Of a DNA stretch of 64,000 nucleotides, positions 8,129 through 17,959 are shown one piece after another. The DNA lies in the NCBI RefSeq assembly GCF_008017535.1, contig NZ_VRUA01000004.1, forward strand, positions 1 through 64,000. The letters are read 5' to 3'. Under the pieces are notes generated by a model. The model saw only the letters and a program-made list of their open reading frames with translations, had not been told where the DNA came from and made no database searches. How positions within the stretch are numbered: the first letter of the stretch is position 1; each line of letters opens with the position of its first letter. Both the position numbers and the translations under genes were made by a program. This DNA comes from Ottowia flava. Its GTDB lineage: Bacteria; Pseudomonadota; Gammaproteobacteria; Burkholderiales; Burkholderiaceae_C.

Positions 8129-9027
8129 CGGGCGCGCCGTCGCCCCGCTGGCGGCCGCTGCGCGAGCTGCCACCCGGCGCCTGGCGCGACGTGGTTGGCG
8201 TCTTCACCGACATCGACGACACGCTGACGACCGACGGCGCCATCACGCCCGATGCGCTGACCGCGCTGGCGGAGCTGCGTGCCGCCGGTGTGCACGTGAT
8301 CGCCGTGACCGGCCGCCCGGTCGGCTGGAGCGAGGCCTTCGCCCTCACCTGGCCGCTGGACGCCATCGTGGCCGAGAACGGCGCCGTCGCCCTCGTCCGC
8401 ACGCCGCCCGCGGAGGGCGCAAGCGGGTCCGCTGGCAGCGCACAGATTTCAAGCCAAATCAGGCCGAAGATGGCGCCAGAGCTGCGCCACCAGCTATCAA
8501 AACTGTATATCGATGATGCGCTCACCCGCCAGACCAACTTCGCCCACCTGCGGCGCGTGGCGGCCCGCGTCCTGCGCGAAGTGCCCGGCGCCACACTGGC
8601 GCAGGATTCGCCCGGGCGCGAAACCGACATCGCCGTCGATCACAGCGAATTTGCCCATCTGGGCGACGCGCAGATCGCCCAGGTCGTCGCCCTCATGCGC
8701 GCCGAAGGCCTGCAGGCCACGGTCAGCAGCATCCACATCAACGGCTGGATCGGCGACCACAACAAGTGGGTCGGCGCCTGCTGGATCGCACGCGAACTCC
8801 TCGGCATCGACGACCTGGCGGCGCAGCAGGAGCGCTGGGTCTACATCGGCGACTCCACCAACGACCAGGTGATGTTCGACCACTTCACCCACAGCGTGGG
8901 CGTGGCCAACATCGCGCGCTTTGCAGACCAGTTGCAGACACCGCCGCGCTATGTCACGGCGGGCGAACGCGGCGCCGGTTTCGCCGAAATGGCGCGCCTG
9001 CTGCTGGCGCAGCGCCAAGGCGACTGA
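8125..9027 (+). CDS. HAD-superfamily phosphatase (HAD-IIB type)
   Basis: A 300-residue protein with HAD motif I FTDIDDTLTTDG (nucleophile and acid aspartates, residues about 27-38), motif II VIAVTGRPVGWSE and motif IV GDSTNDQVMFDHF. The cap between them places it with HAD-IIB sugar-phosphate phosphatases such as mannosyl-3-phosphoglycerate or sucrose-phosphate phosphatase; the real substrate is not known. Residues about 108-128 are encoded by a family A repeat and interrupt the region after NGAVALV, so this segment is probably an insertion not found in close relatives. Translation is coupled to the thioesterase gene before it. Confidence 0.8.
   Translation: MTGAPSPRWRPLRELPPGAWRDVVGVFTDIDDTLTTDGAITPDALTALAELRAAGVHVIAVTGRPVGWSEAFALTWPLDAIVAENGAVALVRTPPAEGASGSAGSAQISSQIRPKMAPELRHQLSKLYIDDALTRQTNFAHLRRVAARVLREVPGATLAQDSPGRETDIAVDHSEFAHLGDAQIAQVVALMRAEGLQATVSSIHINGWIGDHNKWVGACWIARELLGIDDLAAQQERWVYIGDSTNDQVMFDHFTHSVGVANIARFADQLQTPPRYVTAGERGAGFAEMARLLLAQRQGD
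8448..8509 (-). repeat. Family A repeat, copy 1 (inside the HAD gene)
   Basis: The reverse strand reads TACAGTTTTGATAGCTG and then GTGGCGCAG, matching other copies over the left half (the first 17 bases are identical to the copy at 54702). It is read through in frame by the HAD gene, without a stop. Confidence 0.75.
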
Positions 9028-9098
9028 AGCTTCGCGCATCCTTGGGCATGATCGGCGCTGCCATCTCGGCACGACCGAACCATGACAGGAGACAACCG

Positions 9099-9551
9099 AT
9101 GCGCTTTCAACGCCTTTCCCGCCTCACCTTGGCCGCCGCCGCCCTGGCCGCCCTCTCTGCCTGCGCCAGCCCGCCGCAATACCTCAACTCCGGCAAGGTG
9201 CTGCCGACCACGCTGCCGTTTTCGGAAGCGGTCAAGGTCGGCAACACGCTGATCCTGTCCGGCCAGATCGGCAATCTGCCGGGCACGCTGAACCTCGCTC
9301 CAGGCGGCATCGCGGGCGAATCGAAGCAGGTCCTGGAGAACATCAAGACCGCGCTGGAGGCGCACGGCTACGCCATGACGGACGTGGTCAAGTGCACCGC
9401 CATGCTGGCCGACATGAAGGAATGGGGCGCCTTTAACGAGGTGTACCAGACCTACTTCCAGAAAGGGCGCTTCCCCGCGCGCAGCGCGTTCGGTGCGTCG
9501 GGCCTGGCGTTCAACGCGCGGGTCGAGCTGGAGTGTCTGGCGGCCAAGTAA
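9099..9551 (+). CDS. RidA-family protein with a lipoprotein signal
   Basis: A 150-residue protein from ATG 9099, with an AGGAG site 7 bp upstream. Residues 1-22 form a lipoprotein signal peptide ending in the lipobox LSAC, and the rest is a YjgF/RidA domain (LILSGQIGN, KQVLENIKTALEAHGY, KCTAMLADMKEWGAFNEVY, FPARSAFGASGLAFNARVEL). RidA proteins are usually cytoplasmic trimers that hydrolyse reactive enamine/imine intermediates, with an arginine in the R-S/T-x-V-G region. Here the corresponding arginine is in FPARSAF. A lipid-anchored periplasmic form is unusual and its substrate is unknown. It starts 71 bp after the HAD gene on the same strand. Confidence 0.85.
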   Translation: MRFQRLSRLTLAAAALAALSACASPPQYLNSGKVLPTTLPFSEAVKVGNTLILSGQIGNLPGTLNLAPGGIAGESKQVLENIKTALEAHGYAMTDVVKCTAMLADMKEWGAFNEVYQTYFQKGRFPARSAFGASGLAFNARVELECLAAK

Positions 9552-9588
9552 GGCGCGGGGCGGTGCCGGCGCCCAACCGGCCCGCACG

Positions 9589-12500
9589 TCAGCCCTGACC
9601 GCGCGCCAGCACCGGCTTCAGCGCCTGGCCGGTGTGCGTGCCCAGGCGCACCACGTCCTCGGGCGTGCCGGCCGCCACCAAACGGCCGCCGCCATCGCCG
9701 CCTTCGGGGCCCAGGTCCAGGATCCAGTCGGCCTCGGCGATCAGGTCGAGGTCGTGTTCGATCACCACCACGCTGTGGCCGCCGTCGACCAGGCGGTGCA
9801 GCACGTGGATCAGCTTTTCGACGTCCTGCATGTGCAGGCCCACCGTCGGCTCGTCCAGCACGTACAGCGTGTGCGGCGCCTTGTTGCCGCGGCGGGTGAC
9901 GTCGTCGCGCACCTTGGCTAATTCGGTCACCAGCTTGATGCGCTGCGCCTCGCCGCCGCTGAGGGTCGGTGAGGGCTGGCCCAGCGTCAGGTAGCCCAGG
10001 CCGACGTCCTTCAACAGCTGCAGCGGGTGCGCGATGTTGGGCATGCTGGCGAAGAATTCCACCGCCTCGTCAACCTCCATCTGCAGCACGTCACCGATGT
10101 TCTTGCCACGCCACGTGACGGCCAGCGTCTCGGGGTTGAAGCGCGCGCCGTGGCAGACCTCACACGGCACCTTCACGTCCGGCAGAAAGCTCATCTCGAT
10201 GGTGCGCATGCCCTGACCTTCACAGCTGGGGCAACGGCCTTCGCCGGTGTTGAAGCTGAAGCGCCCCGGCCCGTAGCCGCGCGCCTTGGCCTCCAGCGTG
10301 TCGGCGAACAGCTTGCGCACCGTGTCCCAGAAGCCGATGTAGGTCGCGGGGCAGCTGCGTGGGGTCTTGCCGATCGGCGTCTGGTCGACTTCCAGCACGC
10401 GGTCGATCTGGCCAAAGCCTTCCAGCGCGGTGCAGCCGATCAGGCCATTGCTATTGATTTCGTAGCTGATCGCGCTGTCTGCTGTAGGGCTAGACGCCTT
10501 TTTCCCTTTCATTTCCTGGCGGACAAAGCGCTGCACGCTGGCCAGCAACACATCGCGCGCCAGGGTGGATTTCCCCGAGCCGGACACGCCCGTCACCGCC
10601 ACCAGGCGCTTCAGCGGCACGGCCACGTCGACGTCCTTCAGGTTGTGCAGGTACGCGCCCTTCAGCGACAGCCAGCCGTCGCCTTCGGTCACCGCGACAG
10701 CCGGTGGCGCGGCACCGACGGCACGGCGCGTGTGCAGCGGGTGACGCATCGCCTCGCGCAGGTAACGCCCGGTGGCCGAATCGGCCGCGGCCGCCACGTC
10801 GGCCACCGTGCCTTGCGCGACCAAATGGCCGCCGCGCACGCCGGCGCCGGGGCCGATGTCGATCACGTGCTCGGCGCGGCGGATGGTGTCTTCGTCGTGC
10901 TCGACCACCACCAGCGTGTTGCCCTTGCTCGACAGGTTGTGCAGCGCGTCCAGCAGGATCTGGTTGTCACGCGCGTGCAGGCCGATGGTCGGCTCATCCA
11001 GCACGTAGCACACGCCCTGCAGGTTGCTGCCCAGCTGCGCCGCCAGGCGAATGCGCTGCGCTTCGCCACCACTGAGCGTGGGCGCGCCGCGGTCGAGCGT
11101 GAGGTAGCCCAGGCCCACCTGCTCCAGAAACGCCAGGCGGCTCAAGATTTCCGGCAGCAGGTCGCGCGCGATGTCGGCGTCGCGCCCTTGCAGTTGCAGG
11201 CCGTCAAACCACTGGTGCAAATCGCGTACCGACAGGCGCGCCAGGTCGGTGATGGCGATGCCGTCCACGCGGCCGCCGTCGCCGCGCGCGGGCGCGCCGT
11301 GCACCGGTGCGTGCAGGCGCACGTGGCGCGCGATCGGGTTCAGGCGCGTGCCCTGGCAGGTTGGGCAGGCGGCGTGGCCGACGTCGTCCACATCGGGTTC
11401 GTCAAAGGTCTGTTCGCGCCCTTTCTGGTCGTCGGCCAGCACCGAATCGTCCAGCGCACGGCGCTGCTCCTTGGTCAGCTTGACGCCGGTGCCGACGCAG
11501 TCGGGGCACCAGCCGTGCTTGCTGTTGTACGAGAACAGGCGCGGGTCCAGCTCCGCATAGCTGGTGGCGCAGACCGGGCAGGCGCGCTTGGTCGAAAACA
11601 CCTCCACGCGGCCGATGCGCGCGGTCGATTCGCCGTGCTCCATGGCGTGGCGCAGGCCGGCGATGTCGTGCAGCACGTGCACCACGCCCTTGCCGTGCTC
11701 CAGCGCGCGCGTCAGCGATTCGCGCAGCTGCGCTTCGTTACCGGGGATGACCGGCAGGCTCATCACCGGCAGCTCGATCGTGTGCTCCTTGAAGCGGTCG
11801 ATGCGCGGGAAGCCCGTGGTCGGCAAGAACTCGCCGTCGACGCGCAGGTGCGTGAAGCCGCGCGGGCGCGCCCAATCGGCCAGCTCGGTGTACACGCCCT
11901 TGCGGCCGACCACCAGCGGCGCCATCAGACCGATGGTCTGGTCGCGAAAGCGCGTCAGGATCTGCGCGGCGATGCGCTCGGGCGTTTGCGGCTGCACCGT
12001 GGCGTCGTCGTGCACGCAGTGCTGCACGCCCAGCTTGACGTACAGCAGGCGCAGGAAGTGCCACACCTCGGTCGTCGTGCCCACCGTGCTCTTGCGGCCG
12101 CCGCGCGACAGGCGCTGCTCGATCGCCACCGTGGGCGGGATGCCGTAGACCGCGTCCACCTCCGGCCGGCCGGCCGGCTGCACGATGGAGCGCGCGTAGG
12201 CGTTCAGCGATTCCAGGTAACGCCGCTGCCCTTCGTTGAACAGGATGTCGAACGCCAGCGTGGACTTGCCCGAGCCGCTGACGCCCGTGATCACGTTGAA
12301 CTTGCCCCGCGGAATGTCGACGCTGAGGTTCTTCAGGTTGTGCTCGCGCGCATGCACGATCTCAATCGCGTTGGAAGCTTTTTCGGCCTCTGGCCCTACA
12401 GCCACTTGCACGGCCAGCTTCGTTTTGTATAGCGGAACAGCTTCGTGCACGGACAGCGGTACGGCCTCGCGCAGCGCCGCCACGTAGGCACGCAGAGCGG

Positions 12501-15468
12501 CGCCGGTGTGCGACGTGGGGTGCTGCGCCACGTCATCCGGCGTGCCCTGCGCGACCACGGTGCCACCGGCGTCGCCGCCTTCGGGGCCGAGGTCGATCAG
12601 CCAGTCGCTGGCGCGCATGACGTCCAGGTTGTGCTCGATCACGACCAGCGAATGCCCCGCCTCCAGCAGCTTGCGGAAGGCCCGCATCAGCTTGGCGATG
12701 TCGTCAAAGTGCAGGCCGGTGGTCGGTTCGTCAAACAGGAACAGTTGGCCCTTCTTGGCCGTGGGTTGGCGGCTGGAGGACTGCGCCTTGGCCGCTTCGG
12801 CCAGGTGGCCGGCCAGCTTCAGGCGCTGCGCCTCGCCGCCGCTCAGCGTCGGCACGGGCTGGCCCAGCTTGACGTAGTCCAGGCCCACGTCAACGATGGG
12901 TTGCAGCGCGCGCAGCACCTCGCGGTCGCGCGCGAACAGCTGCACCGCTTCGGCCACCGTCAGGTCCAGCACGTCGGCCACGTTGAGGTGGCGCGCGCGC
13001 AAATCCTGCGGGCCCTGGCGGTCGATGCGCACTTCCAGAATCTCGGGCCGGTAGCGCTGGCCGTCGCAGTCGGGGCAGCGCAGGTAGACGTCGGAGAGGA
13101 ACTGCATCTCCACATGCTCGAAGCCCGAACCGCCGCAGGTCGGGCAGCGCCCGTCGCCGCTGTTGAAGCTGAACTTGGCCGCGGTGTAGCCGCGCTGCTT
13201 GGACAGCGGCGCGTTGGCGAACAGCGCGCGGATCGTGTCCCACGCGCCGACGTAGCTGACCGGGTTGGACCGCGCCGTCTTGCCGATGGGCGACTGGTCG
13301 ACAAACACCACGCCGCTCAGGTGGTCGGCGCCGAGCAGGCGGTCGTGCGCACCGGGCGTCTCGGTGGCCTGGCCGAAGTGGCGCATCAGCGCCGGCGCCA
13401 GCACGTCCTGGATCAGCGTGGACTTACCCGAGCCGGACACGCCCGTCACCGTGACCAGGCGCTGCAGCGGGAAGTCGACCGACACGTGCTTCAGGTTGTG
13501 CTCGGTCGCGCCTTCCAGAATCAGGCGCGGCGTGCTGTCGCTGACCGGGCGCGCCAGGCCGGTTTCAATGCTGCGGCGCCCGCCGAGGTATTCGCCAGTC
13601 AGCGTGTCGCTGGCGCGCAGGGCCTGCGGCGTGCCGTCGAACACGATGCGCCCGCCCGCCGCGCCGGGGCCGGGGCCGAAGTCCAGCACGCGGTCGGCCG
13701 CCAGCATGACGGCCGGGTCGTGCTCCACCACCACCAGCGTGTTGCCCGCGCGCTTGAGGCGCTGCATGGCTTCGGTGATGCGGTCCATGTCGCGCGGGTG
13801 CAGGCCGATGCTGGGCTCGTCCAGCACGAACAGCGTGTTGACCAGGCTGGTGCCCAGCGCGGTGGTCAGGTTGATGCGCTGCACCTCGCCGCCACTCAGC
13901 GTGCGGCTTTGGCGGTCGAGCGTGAGGTAGCCGATGCCGACGTCGGTCAGGTACTTCAGCCGCGTCTGGATTTCTTCCAGAATCAGCTTGCGCGCCTGCG
14001 CATCGGCCGATTCGGCATTCAATGGGGCGTCAGCCCTTGTAGAATCTGCCCGAACAGCTATCGAATGGGTAGCACCCGCCAATCGGTCAAAGAACTGCCG
14101 CAGCCGGTCGATGGGCAGCAGCATCAGATCGTGCAGGCACAAACCCGGCAGGCTTTCCAGCTGCGCGCGGCTCCACGCCACGCCTTGCGGCAGAAAGCGC
14201 TGCGCGGGCGGCAGCACGGCGTCGGCGTCCGCCTTGCCCCCGACGCGCCACAGCAGCGGCTCGGTCTTCAAGCGCGCGCCGGCGCACACCGGGCACGGCG
14301 TGTAGCTGCGGTACTTGGACAAGAGCACCCGGATGTGCATCTTGTACGCCTTGCTTTCCAGGTACTGGAAGAAGCGGCGGATGCCGTACCACTGCTTGTT
14401 CCAGTTGCCCGCCTTGAAGTTGGGCGTGCCTTCGATGACCCAGGCCTTCTGCTCGGCCGTGAGCTTGTTCCAGGCCGTGTCGCGCGGAATGCCGGCAGCT
14501 TCGGCGTAGCGCATCAGGTCGTCCTGGCACTCCTTCCAGGCCGGAGTCTGGATCGGCTTGACGGCCCCGGCGCGCAGGGTCAGCCGTTCGTCCGGGATGA
14601 CCAGACCCCAGTCCACGCCGATGACACGGCCGAAGCCGCGGCAGGTCTCGCACGCGCCGACCGGCGAGTTGAACGAGAACATGGACGGGATGGGCTCGGC
14701 GTAGCGCAGGTCGCTGTCGGGGCAGTGGAGCCCCGTTGAAAACTTCCACAGATCTGCCGTCCCACCTTCGTCGTCCAGCACGTAGACCGACAGACACCCG
14801 GTGCCCCGATGCAGCGCGACCTCGATCGCCTCCAGCACACGCGCTTTCTCGGCGGTGCCCAGGCGGAAGCGGTCGGCCACCACATCCAGCAGCTTCTTGC
14901 CGCCGTCTCCACGCTCCGCCTGTACGCGCGTGTAGCCGCTGGCGGACAGCCATTGCTCGACCTGCTCGGGCGGCGTGCCGGCGGGCAGTTCCACGGCGAA
15001 GGTCAGCACCACGCGCGGATCGCCGGCGGCGGTGGCGCGTTCGCGCAGCTCGGCATAGATCGTTTCCGGCGTGTCGTGGCGCACCGGTTGGGCGGTTTGC
15101 TTGTCGAACAGCTGGCCGGCGCGGGCGAACAGCAGCTTGAGGTGGTCGTTCAGCTCGGTCATCGTGCCAACCGTGGAGCGCGAGCTGCGCACCGGGTTGG
15201 TCTGGTCGATGGCGATCGCGGGCGGCACCCCCTCCACCTTGTCGACCGCCGGCTTGTCCATGCGGTCGAGAAACTGGCGCGCGTAGGCGCTGAAGGTTTC
15301 GACGTAGCGGCGCTGACCTTCGGCGTACAGCGTGTCGAACACCAGACTGGACTTGCCGGAACCGCTGGGGCCGGTCACCACCGTCATCTCGCCGGTGCGG
15401 ATGTCCAAGTCCAGGTTCTTGAGGTTGTGCTGGCGGGCGCCGCGGATGCGGATCAGGGGGCGCGACAT
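9589..15468 (-). CDS. uvrA: Tandem-duplicated UvrA-like excinuclease ATPase
   Basis: A 1959-residue protein from ATG 15468, about twice the usual UvrA length of 940. UvrA scans DNA for bulky damage and loads UvrB. Four ATPase sites are visible: Walker A at about residues 33-41, 680, 1065 and 1630, with four LSGGE signatures ([27 protein letters not shown] twice). Zinc-type cysteine pairs recur ([32 protein letters not shown]). It therefore reads as two UvrA-like units joined head to tail, with the second starting near residue 1030. Three family A repeats are read in frame, one at the junction. Long UvrA proteins of this kind exist in related bacteria, probably beside a normal UvrA; that gene is not in this window. 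Confidence 0.88.
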   Translation of the reverse strand: MSRPLIRIRGARQHNLKNLDLDIRTGEMTVVTGPSGSGKSSLVFDTLYAEGQRRYVETFSAYARQFLDRMDKPAVDKVEGVPPAIAIDQTNPVRSSRSTVGTMTELNDHLKLLFARAGQLFDKQTAQPVRHDTPETIYAELRERATAAGDPRVVLTFAVELPAGTPPEQVEQWLSASGYTRVQAERGDGGKKLLDVVADRFRLGTAEKARVLEAIEVALHRGTGCLSVYVLDDEGGTADLWKFSTGLHCPDSDLRYAEPIPSMFSFNSPVGACETCRGFGRVIGVDWGLVIPDERLTLRAGAVKPIQTPAWKECQDDLMRYAEAAGIPRDTAWNKLTAEQKAWVIEGTPNFKAGNWNKQWYGIRRFFQYLESKAYKMHIRVLLSKYRSYTPCPVCAGARLKTEPLLWRVGGKADADAVLPPAQRFLPQGVAWSRAQLESLPGLCLHDLMLLPIDRLRQFFDRLAGATHSIAVRADSTRADAPLNAESADAQARKLILEEIQTRLKYLTDVGIGYLTLDRQSRTLSGGEVQRINLTTALGTSLVNTLFVLDEPSIGLHPRDMDRITEAMQRLKRAGNTLVVVEHDPAVMLAADRVLDFGPGPGAAGGRIVFDGTPQALRASDTLTGEYLGGRRSIETGLARPVSDSTPRLILEGATEHNLKHVSVDFPLQRLVTVTGVSGSGKSTLIQDVLAPALMRHFGQATETPGAHDRLLGADHLSGVVFVDQSPIGKTARSNPVSYVGAWDTIRALFANAPLSKQRGYTAAKFSFNSGDGRCPTCGGSGFEHVEMQFLSDVYLRCPDCDGQRYRPEILEVRIDRQGPQDLRARHLNVADVLDLTVAEAVQLFARDREVLRALQPIVDVGLDYVKLGQPVPTLSGGEAQRLKLAGHLAEAAKAQSSSRQPTAKKGQLFLFDEPTTGLHFDDIAKLMRAFRKLLEAGHSLVVIEHNLDVMRASDWLIDLGPEGGDAGGTVVAQGTPDDVAQHPTSHTGAALRAYVAALREAVPLSVHEAVPLYKTKLAVQVAVGPEAEKASNAIEIVHAREHNLKNLSVDIPRGKFNVITGVSGSGKSTLAFDILFNEGQRRYLESLNAYARSIVQPAGRPEVDAVYGIPPTVAIEQRLSRGGRKSTVGTTTEVWHFLRLLYVKLGVQHCVHDDATVQPQTPERIAAQILTRFRDQTIGLMAPLVVGRKGVYTELADWARPRGFTHLRVDGEFLPTTGFPRIDRFKEHTIELPVMSLPVIPGNEAQLRESLTRALEHGKGVVHVLHDIAGLRHAMEHGESTARIGRVEVFSTKRACPVCATSYAELDPRLFSYNSKHGWCPDCVGTGVKLTKEQRRALDDSVLADDQKGREQTFDEPDVDDVGHAACPTCQGTRLNPIARHVRLHAPVHGAPARGDGGRVDGIAITDLARLSVRDLHQWFDGLQLQGRDADIARDLLPEILSRLAFLEQVGLGYLTLDRGAPTLSGGEAQRIRLAAQLGSNLQGVCYVLDEPTIGLHARDNQILLDALHNLSSKGNTLVVVEHDEDTIRRAEHVIDIGPGAGVRGGHLVAQGTVADVAAAADSATGRYLREAMRHPLHTRRAVGAAPPAVAVTEGDGWLSLKGAYLHNLKDVDVAVPLKRLVAVTGVSGSGKSTLARDVLLASVQRFVRQEMKGKKASSPTADSAISYEINSNGLIGCTALEGFGQIDRVLEVDQTPIGKTPRSCPATYIGFWDTVRKLFADTLEAKARGYGPGRFSFNTGEGRCPSCEGQGMRTIEMSFLPDVKVPCEVCHGARFNPETLAVTWRGKNIGDVLQMEVDEAVEFFASMPNIAHPLQLLKDVGLGYLTLGQPSPTLSGGEAQRIKLVTELAKVRDDVTRRGNKAPHTLYVLDEPTVGLHMQDVEKLIHVLHRLVDGGHSVVVIEHDLDLIAEADWILDLGPEGGDGGGRLVAAGTPEDVVRLGTHTGQALKPVLARGQG
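10447..10505 (+). repeat. Family A repeat, copy 2 (inside uvrA)
   Basis: The sequence reads TTGCTATTGATTTCGTAGCT, then GATCGCGC and TGTAGGGCTAGACGCC. It encodes, on the minus strand, about residues 1654-1674 of the UvrA-like protein ([18 protein letters not shown]), a polar stretch between the fourth Walker A and the [15 protein letters not shown] segment. Confidence 0.75.
12379..12435 (-). repeat. Family A repeat, copy 3 (at the uvrA internal junction)
   Basis: The reverse strand reads CTATACAAAACGAAGCTGG, then CCGTGCAAGTGG and CTGTAGGGCCAGAGGCC, a near-complete match to the family. It encodes about residues 1011-1030, the linker just before the second UvrA unit begins at [12 protein letters not shown]. 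Confidence 0.75.
14014..14077 (-). repeat. Family A repeat, copy 4 (inside uvrA)
   Basis: The reverse strand reads GTGCTACCCATTCGATAGCT, then GTTCGGGCAG and AAGGGCTGACGCC. It encodes about residues 464-485 of the UvrA-like protein, between FFDRLAG and [11 protein letters not shown], a place where shorter relatives should have no extra sequence. Confidence 0.7.
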
Positions 15469-15538
15469 GGGTGCGGCTGGGGTGTAACGGCTGGGGGACA
15501 AAAATTCTATGCCCGTCCCATGTCGGGGCGCTCCGGCC

Positions 15539-15565
15539 AAAAAAAAGCCCGCACGAGGCGGGCTT
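15539..15565 (-). terminator. Rho-independent terminator after the MHS transporter gene
   Basis: An 8-bp perfect stem (15545-15552 with 15558-15565, 5-nt loop) is followed on the minus strand by eight T (15539-15546, overlapping the stem foot). It lies 60 bp after the transporter stop and just upstream of the uvrA start, so it separates the two genes. Confidence 0.85.
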
Positions 15566-15624
15566 CAAGTGATGTGGCCGAGTGCCGCCGGGCTAACCAG
15601 CCCGACTGGCACTCCAGCTTTCCG

Positions 15625-17292
15625 TCAATCCGTGGCGTAAATGTCCACGTCCTTGGTTTCACGCACGAACAGCACGCCGACGATGAAGGTGATCGCCGCG
15701 ATCACGATCGGGTACCAGAGGCCGTAATACATGTTGCCGTTGGACGCGACCATCGCGAACGAGATCGTGGGCAGCATGCCGCCGAACCAGCCGTTGCCGA
15801 TGTGGTAGGGCAGGCTCATCGAGGTGTAGCGAATGCGGGTCGGGAACATCTCCACCAATGCTGCGGCGATCGGGCCGTAGACCATGGTCACGTAGATCAC
15901 CAGCAGCGTCAGAATGGCGATCATCAGCGGCTTGTTCATCTTGGCCGGATCGGCCTTGGCAGGGTAGCCGTCGGCCTTCAGCGTGTCGCCCACTTCCTTC
16001 TTGAACGCGGCGATGGCCTTGGCGCTGGTCTCGTCGAACTTGCCACCCGCCACCACGCCGTTCGGTGCAGGGATCTCCTTCGGCCCGATCTTGACGACCG
16101 CCGGACCCGTGCCCACGGCATTCTCATAGCTCACCGACTGCTGCGCGAGGAAACGCTTGGCGATATCGCACGAAGTGTGGAAGTCGATGTCGCGCGCCAC
16201 GGGGTTGCCGCCGAACGAGCACTCCTTCGGATCGGCCGTCACGACCACCTGGTTGGCCTGCTGGGCCGCTGCGAGGTCGGGGTTGGCCGCGGCCGTCAGC
16301 GCCTTGAACAGCGGGAAGTAGGTCAGCACCGCCAAAAGCAGACCGGCCATGATGATCGGCTTGCGGCCAATCTTGTCCGACAGCGTGCCGAAGATCACGA
16401 AGAACGGCGTGGCGATCAGCAGCGCGATGGCGATCATGATGTTGGCAGTCGACGCGTCCACCTTCAGCACGCTTGTCAGGAAGAACAGCGAGTAGAACTG
16501 ACCCGTGTACCAGACCACGGCCTGACCAGCCACCAGACCGAAGAGGGCCAGCAGCACGATCTTCAGGTTCTTCCACTGGCCGAAGGACTCGGACAGCGGG
16601 GCCTTGGAGGTCTTGCCCTCGGCCTTCATCTTCTGGAAGGCGGGCGATTCGTTCATCGACAGGCGAATCCATACCGAGATGCCGAGCAGCGCGATCGAGA
16701 GGATGAACGGAATGCGCCAACCCCAGTCGGCAAACGCCTCCTCGCCCAGCACCGTGCGCACCACCAGAATGATGATCAGCGACAGGAACAGGCCCAGCGT
16801 CGCAGTGGTCTGGATCCACGCGGTGTAGGCGCCGCGCTTGCCGTTGGGGGCATGCTCGGCCACGTAGGTGGCAGCACCGCCGTACTCACCGCCCAGCGCC
16901 AAGCCTTGCAGCATGCGCAGGATGATCAGGATGACCGGGGCCATCACGCCAATGGAGGCGTAGGTCGGCAGGATACCGACCACGAAGGTCGACATGCCCA
17001 TGATCAGGATCGTCACCAGGAAGGTGTACTTGCGGCCGATCATGTCGCCCAGGCGGCCGAACACCAGCGCGCCGAATGGGCGCACGATGAAGCCCGCGGC
17101 AAATGCCAGCAGCGCGAAGATGAACGCGGACGTCGGGTCCAGACCAGCGAAGAACTGCTTGGCGATGATCGCTGCCAGCGAGCCGTACAGGTAGAAGTCG
17201 TACCACTCGAACACGGTGCCGAGTGACGAGGCGAAGATGACTTTCTTCTCCTCTGCGGTCATCGGCCGATTGGCCGCCGCTGCAGTTGCCAT
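15625..17292 (-). CDS. MHS-family MFS transporter (KgtP/ShiA-like) with a large loop
   Basis: A 555-residue permease from ATG 17292, with AAGGAG 8 bp upstream. It has the start MTAEEKKVIFASSLGTVFEWYD typical of metabolite:H+ symporters, the MFS motif GRLGDMIGRKYTF after helix 2 and its internal counterpart GTLSDKIGRKPII. Usual family members have 430-450 residues. The extra length is one hydrophilic stretch of about 120 residues (from NPDLAAAQQANQ to PAKADPAKMNKP), with three cysteines, between late membrane helices and probably facing the periplasm. Substrates of this family are organic acids such as 2-oxoglutarate, shikimate or citrate; which one applies here cannot be told. It is followed by a strong terminator. 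Confidence 0.85.
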   Translation of the reverse strand: MATAAAANRPMTAEEKKVIFASSLGTVFEWYDFYLYGSLAAIIAKQFFAGLDPTSAFIFALLAFAAGFIVRPFGALVFGRLGDMIGRKYTFLVTILIMGMSTFVVGILPTYASIGVMAPVILIILRMLQGLALGGEYGGAATYVAEHAPNGKRGAYTAWIQTTATLGLFLSLIIILVVRTVLGEEAFADWGWRIPFILSIALLGISVWIRLSMNESPAFQKMKAEGKTSKAPLSESFGQWKNLKIVLLALFGLVAGQAVVWYTGQFYSLFFLTSVLKVDASTANIMIAIALLIATPFFVIFGTLSDKIGRKPIIMAGLLLAVLTYFPLFKALTAAANPDLAAAQQANQVVVTADPKECSFGGNPVARDIDFHTSCDIAKRFLAQQSVSYENAVGTGPAVVKIGPKEIPAPNGVVAGGKFDETSAKAIAAFKKEVGDTLKADGYPAKADPAKMNKPLMIAILTLLVIYVTMVYGPIAAALVEMFPTRIRYTSMSLPYHIGNGWFGGMLPTISFAMVASNGNMYYGLWYPIVIAAITFIVGVLFVRETKDVDIYATD

Positions 17293-17959
17293 GAGATGTC
17301 TCCTTGGGTGGTGAACGCGCGAGCTGCGGACACGCAACGAGTTGTGTCCTGCGTCGAAATGTCCAAGCAGCGGCTGACCGATTTCTGACAAGCCCAGGCA
17401 GCGTCGCGAACGCAATCTGAACAAAGCCTGACAACTTTCGGGATAACCCTGCCGGTATTTTTTTTGATGCGAAATTTGGTGGACTCAGAGCGGTCTACGG
17501 CTTGCTTTTCTTGCTCCCTTGCCCCCGCGAAAACCCTGATAAAAAAAATTAAGCCACATGGGACACCAACGTCGCGTCAAACCCTCACTGCGCGGGCGCG
17601 CTCAGGCGGCCACATCGGCATGCGCCGCGCAGGTTGACTTTGTCTGCCTGTACGGGATTGGTGTTCAGGTGCGGGGAAAAGGCGCCCGCGGCTTTGTCGG
17701 CGTCAGCGCGTCGCACCGTGCGATCGCCTGCGTTGGTCGCGCGAAAAACAGGCCGTTCAAGCCCAATCCTGACCCCGCCCGGTACCTGCAGGGCCGCCAG
17801 CGTCCGTCACCTCGCGCACGAACCACGCCGACAGTCTGAGCGCTCGACGTTCCGCGCGATATTGGCCTCTAACCTATGCCCATTCTGCGCCAGAAGCTTC
17901 TCTTTTAATAGCAACCGCGTATCGCCATCGGCGCGCCGGCACGGGGCGCCGTCACACCG
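17293..17959. other. Intergenic region of 667 bp without a convincing gene
   Basis: This stretch separates the MHS transporter start from the end of the DsbA-like gene. It has an AT-rich part (about 17450-17560, with runs of T and A) that should hold the transporter promoter, and a family A repeat at 17859-17917. The short plus-strand frames across 17558-17839 have no family match that I recognise, no ribosome site, and a composition rich in arginine and alanine, as expected of chance frames. Confidence 0.6.
17859..17917 (-). repeat. Family A repeat, copy 5
   Basis: The reverse strand reads GGTTGCTATTAAAAGAGAAG, then CTTCTGGCGCAGAATGGGC and TAGAGGCCAAT. Intergenic, downstream of the DsbA-like gene. 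Confidence 0.75.

Noticed and set aside
10027-12432. An 801-residue plus-strand open frame opposite uvrA (also 12445-14739 and 14809-17226)
   Set aside because: These are antisense frames of GC-rich genes; they are rich in Arg, His, Ala and Gln, and lack domains and ribosome sites, while the minus-strand UvrA and transporter frames have full motif sets.
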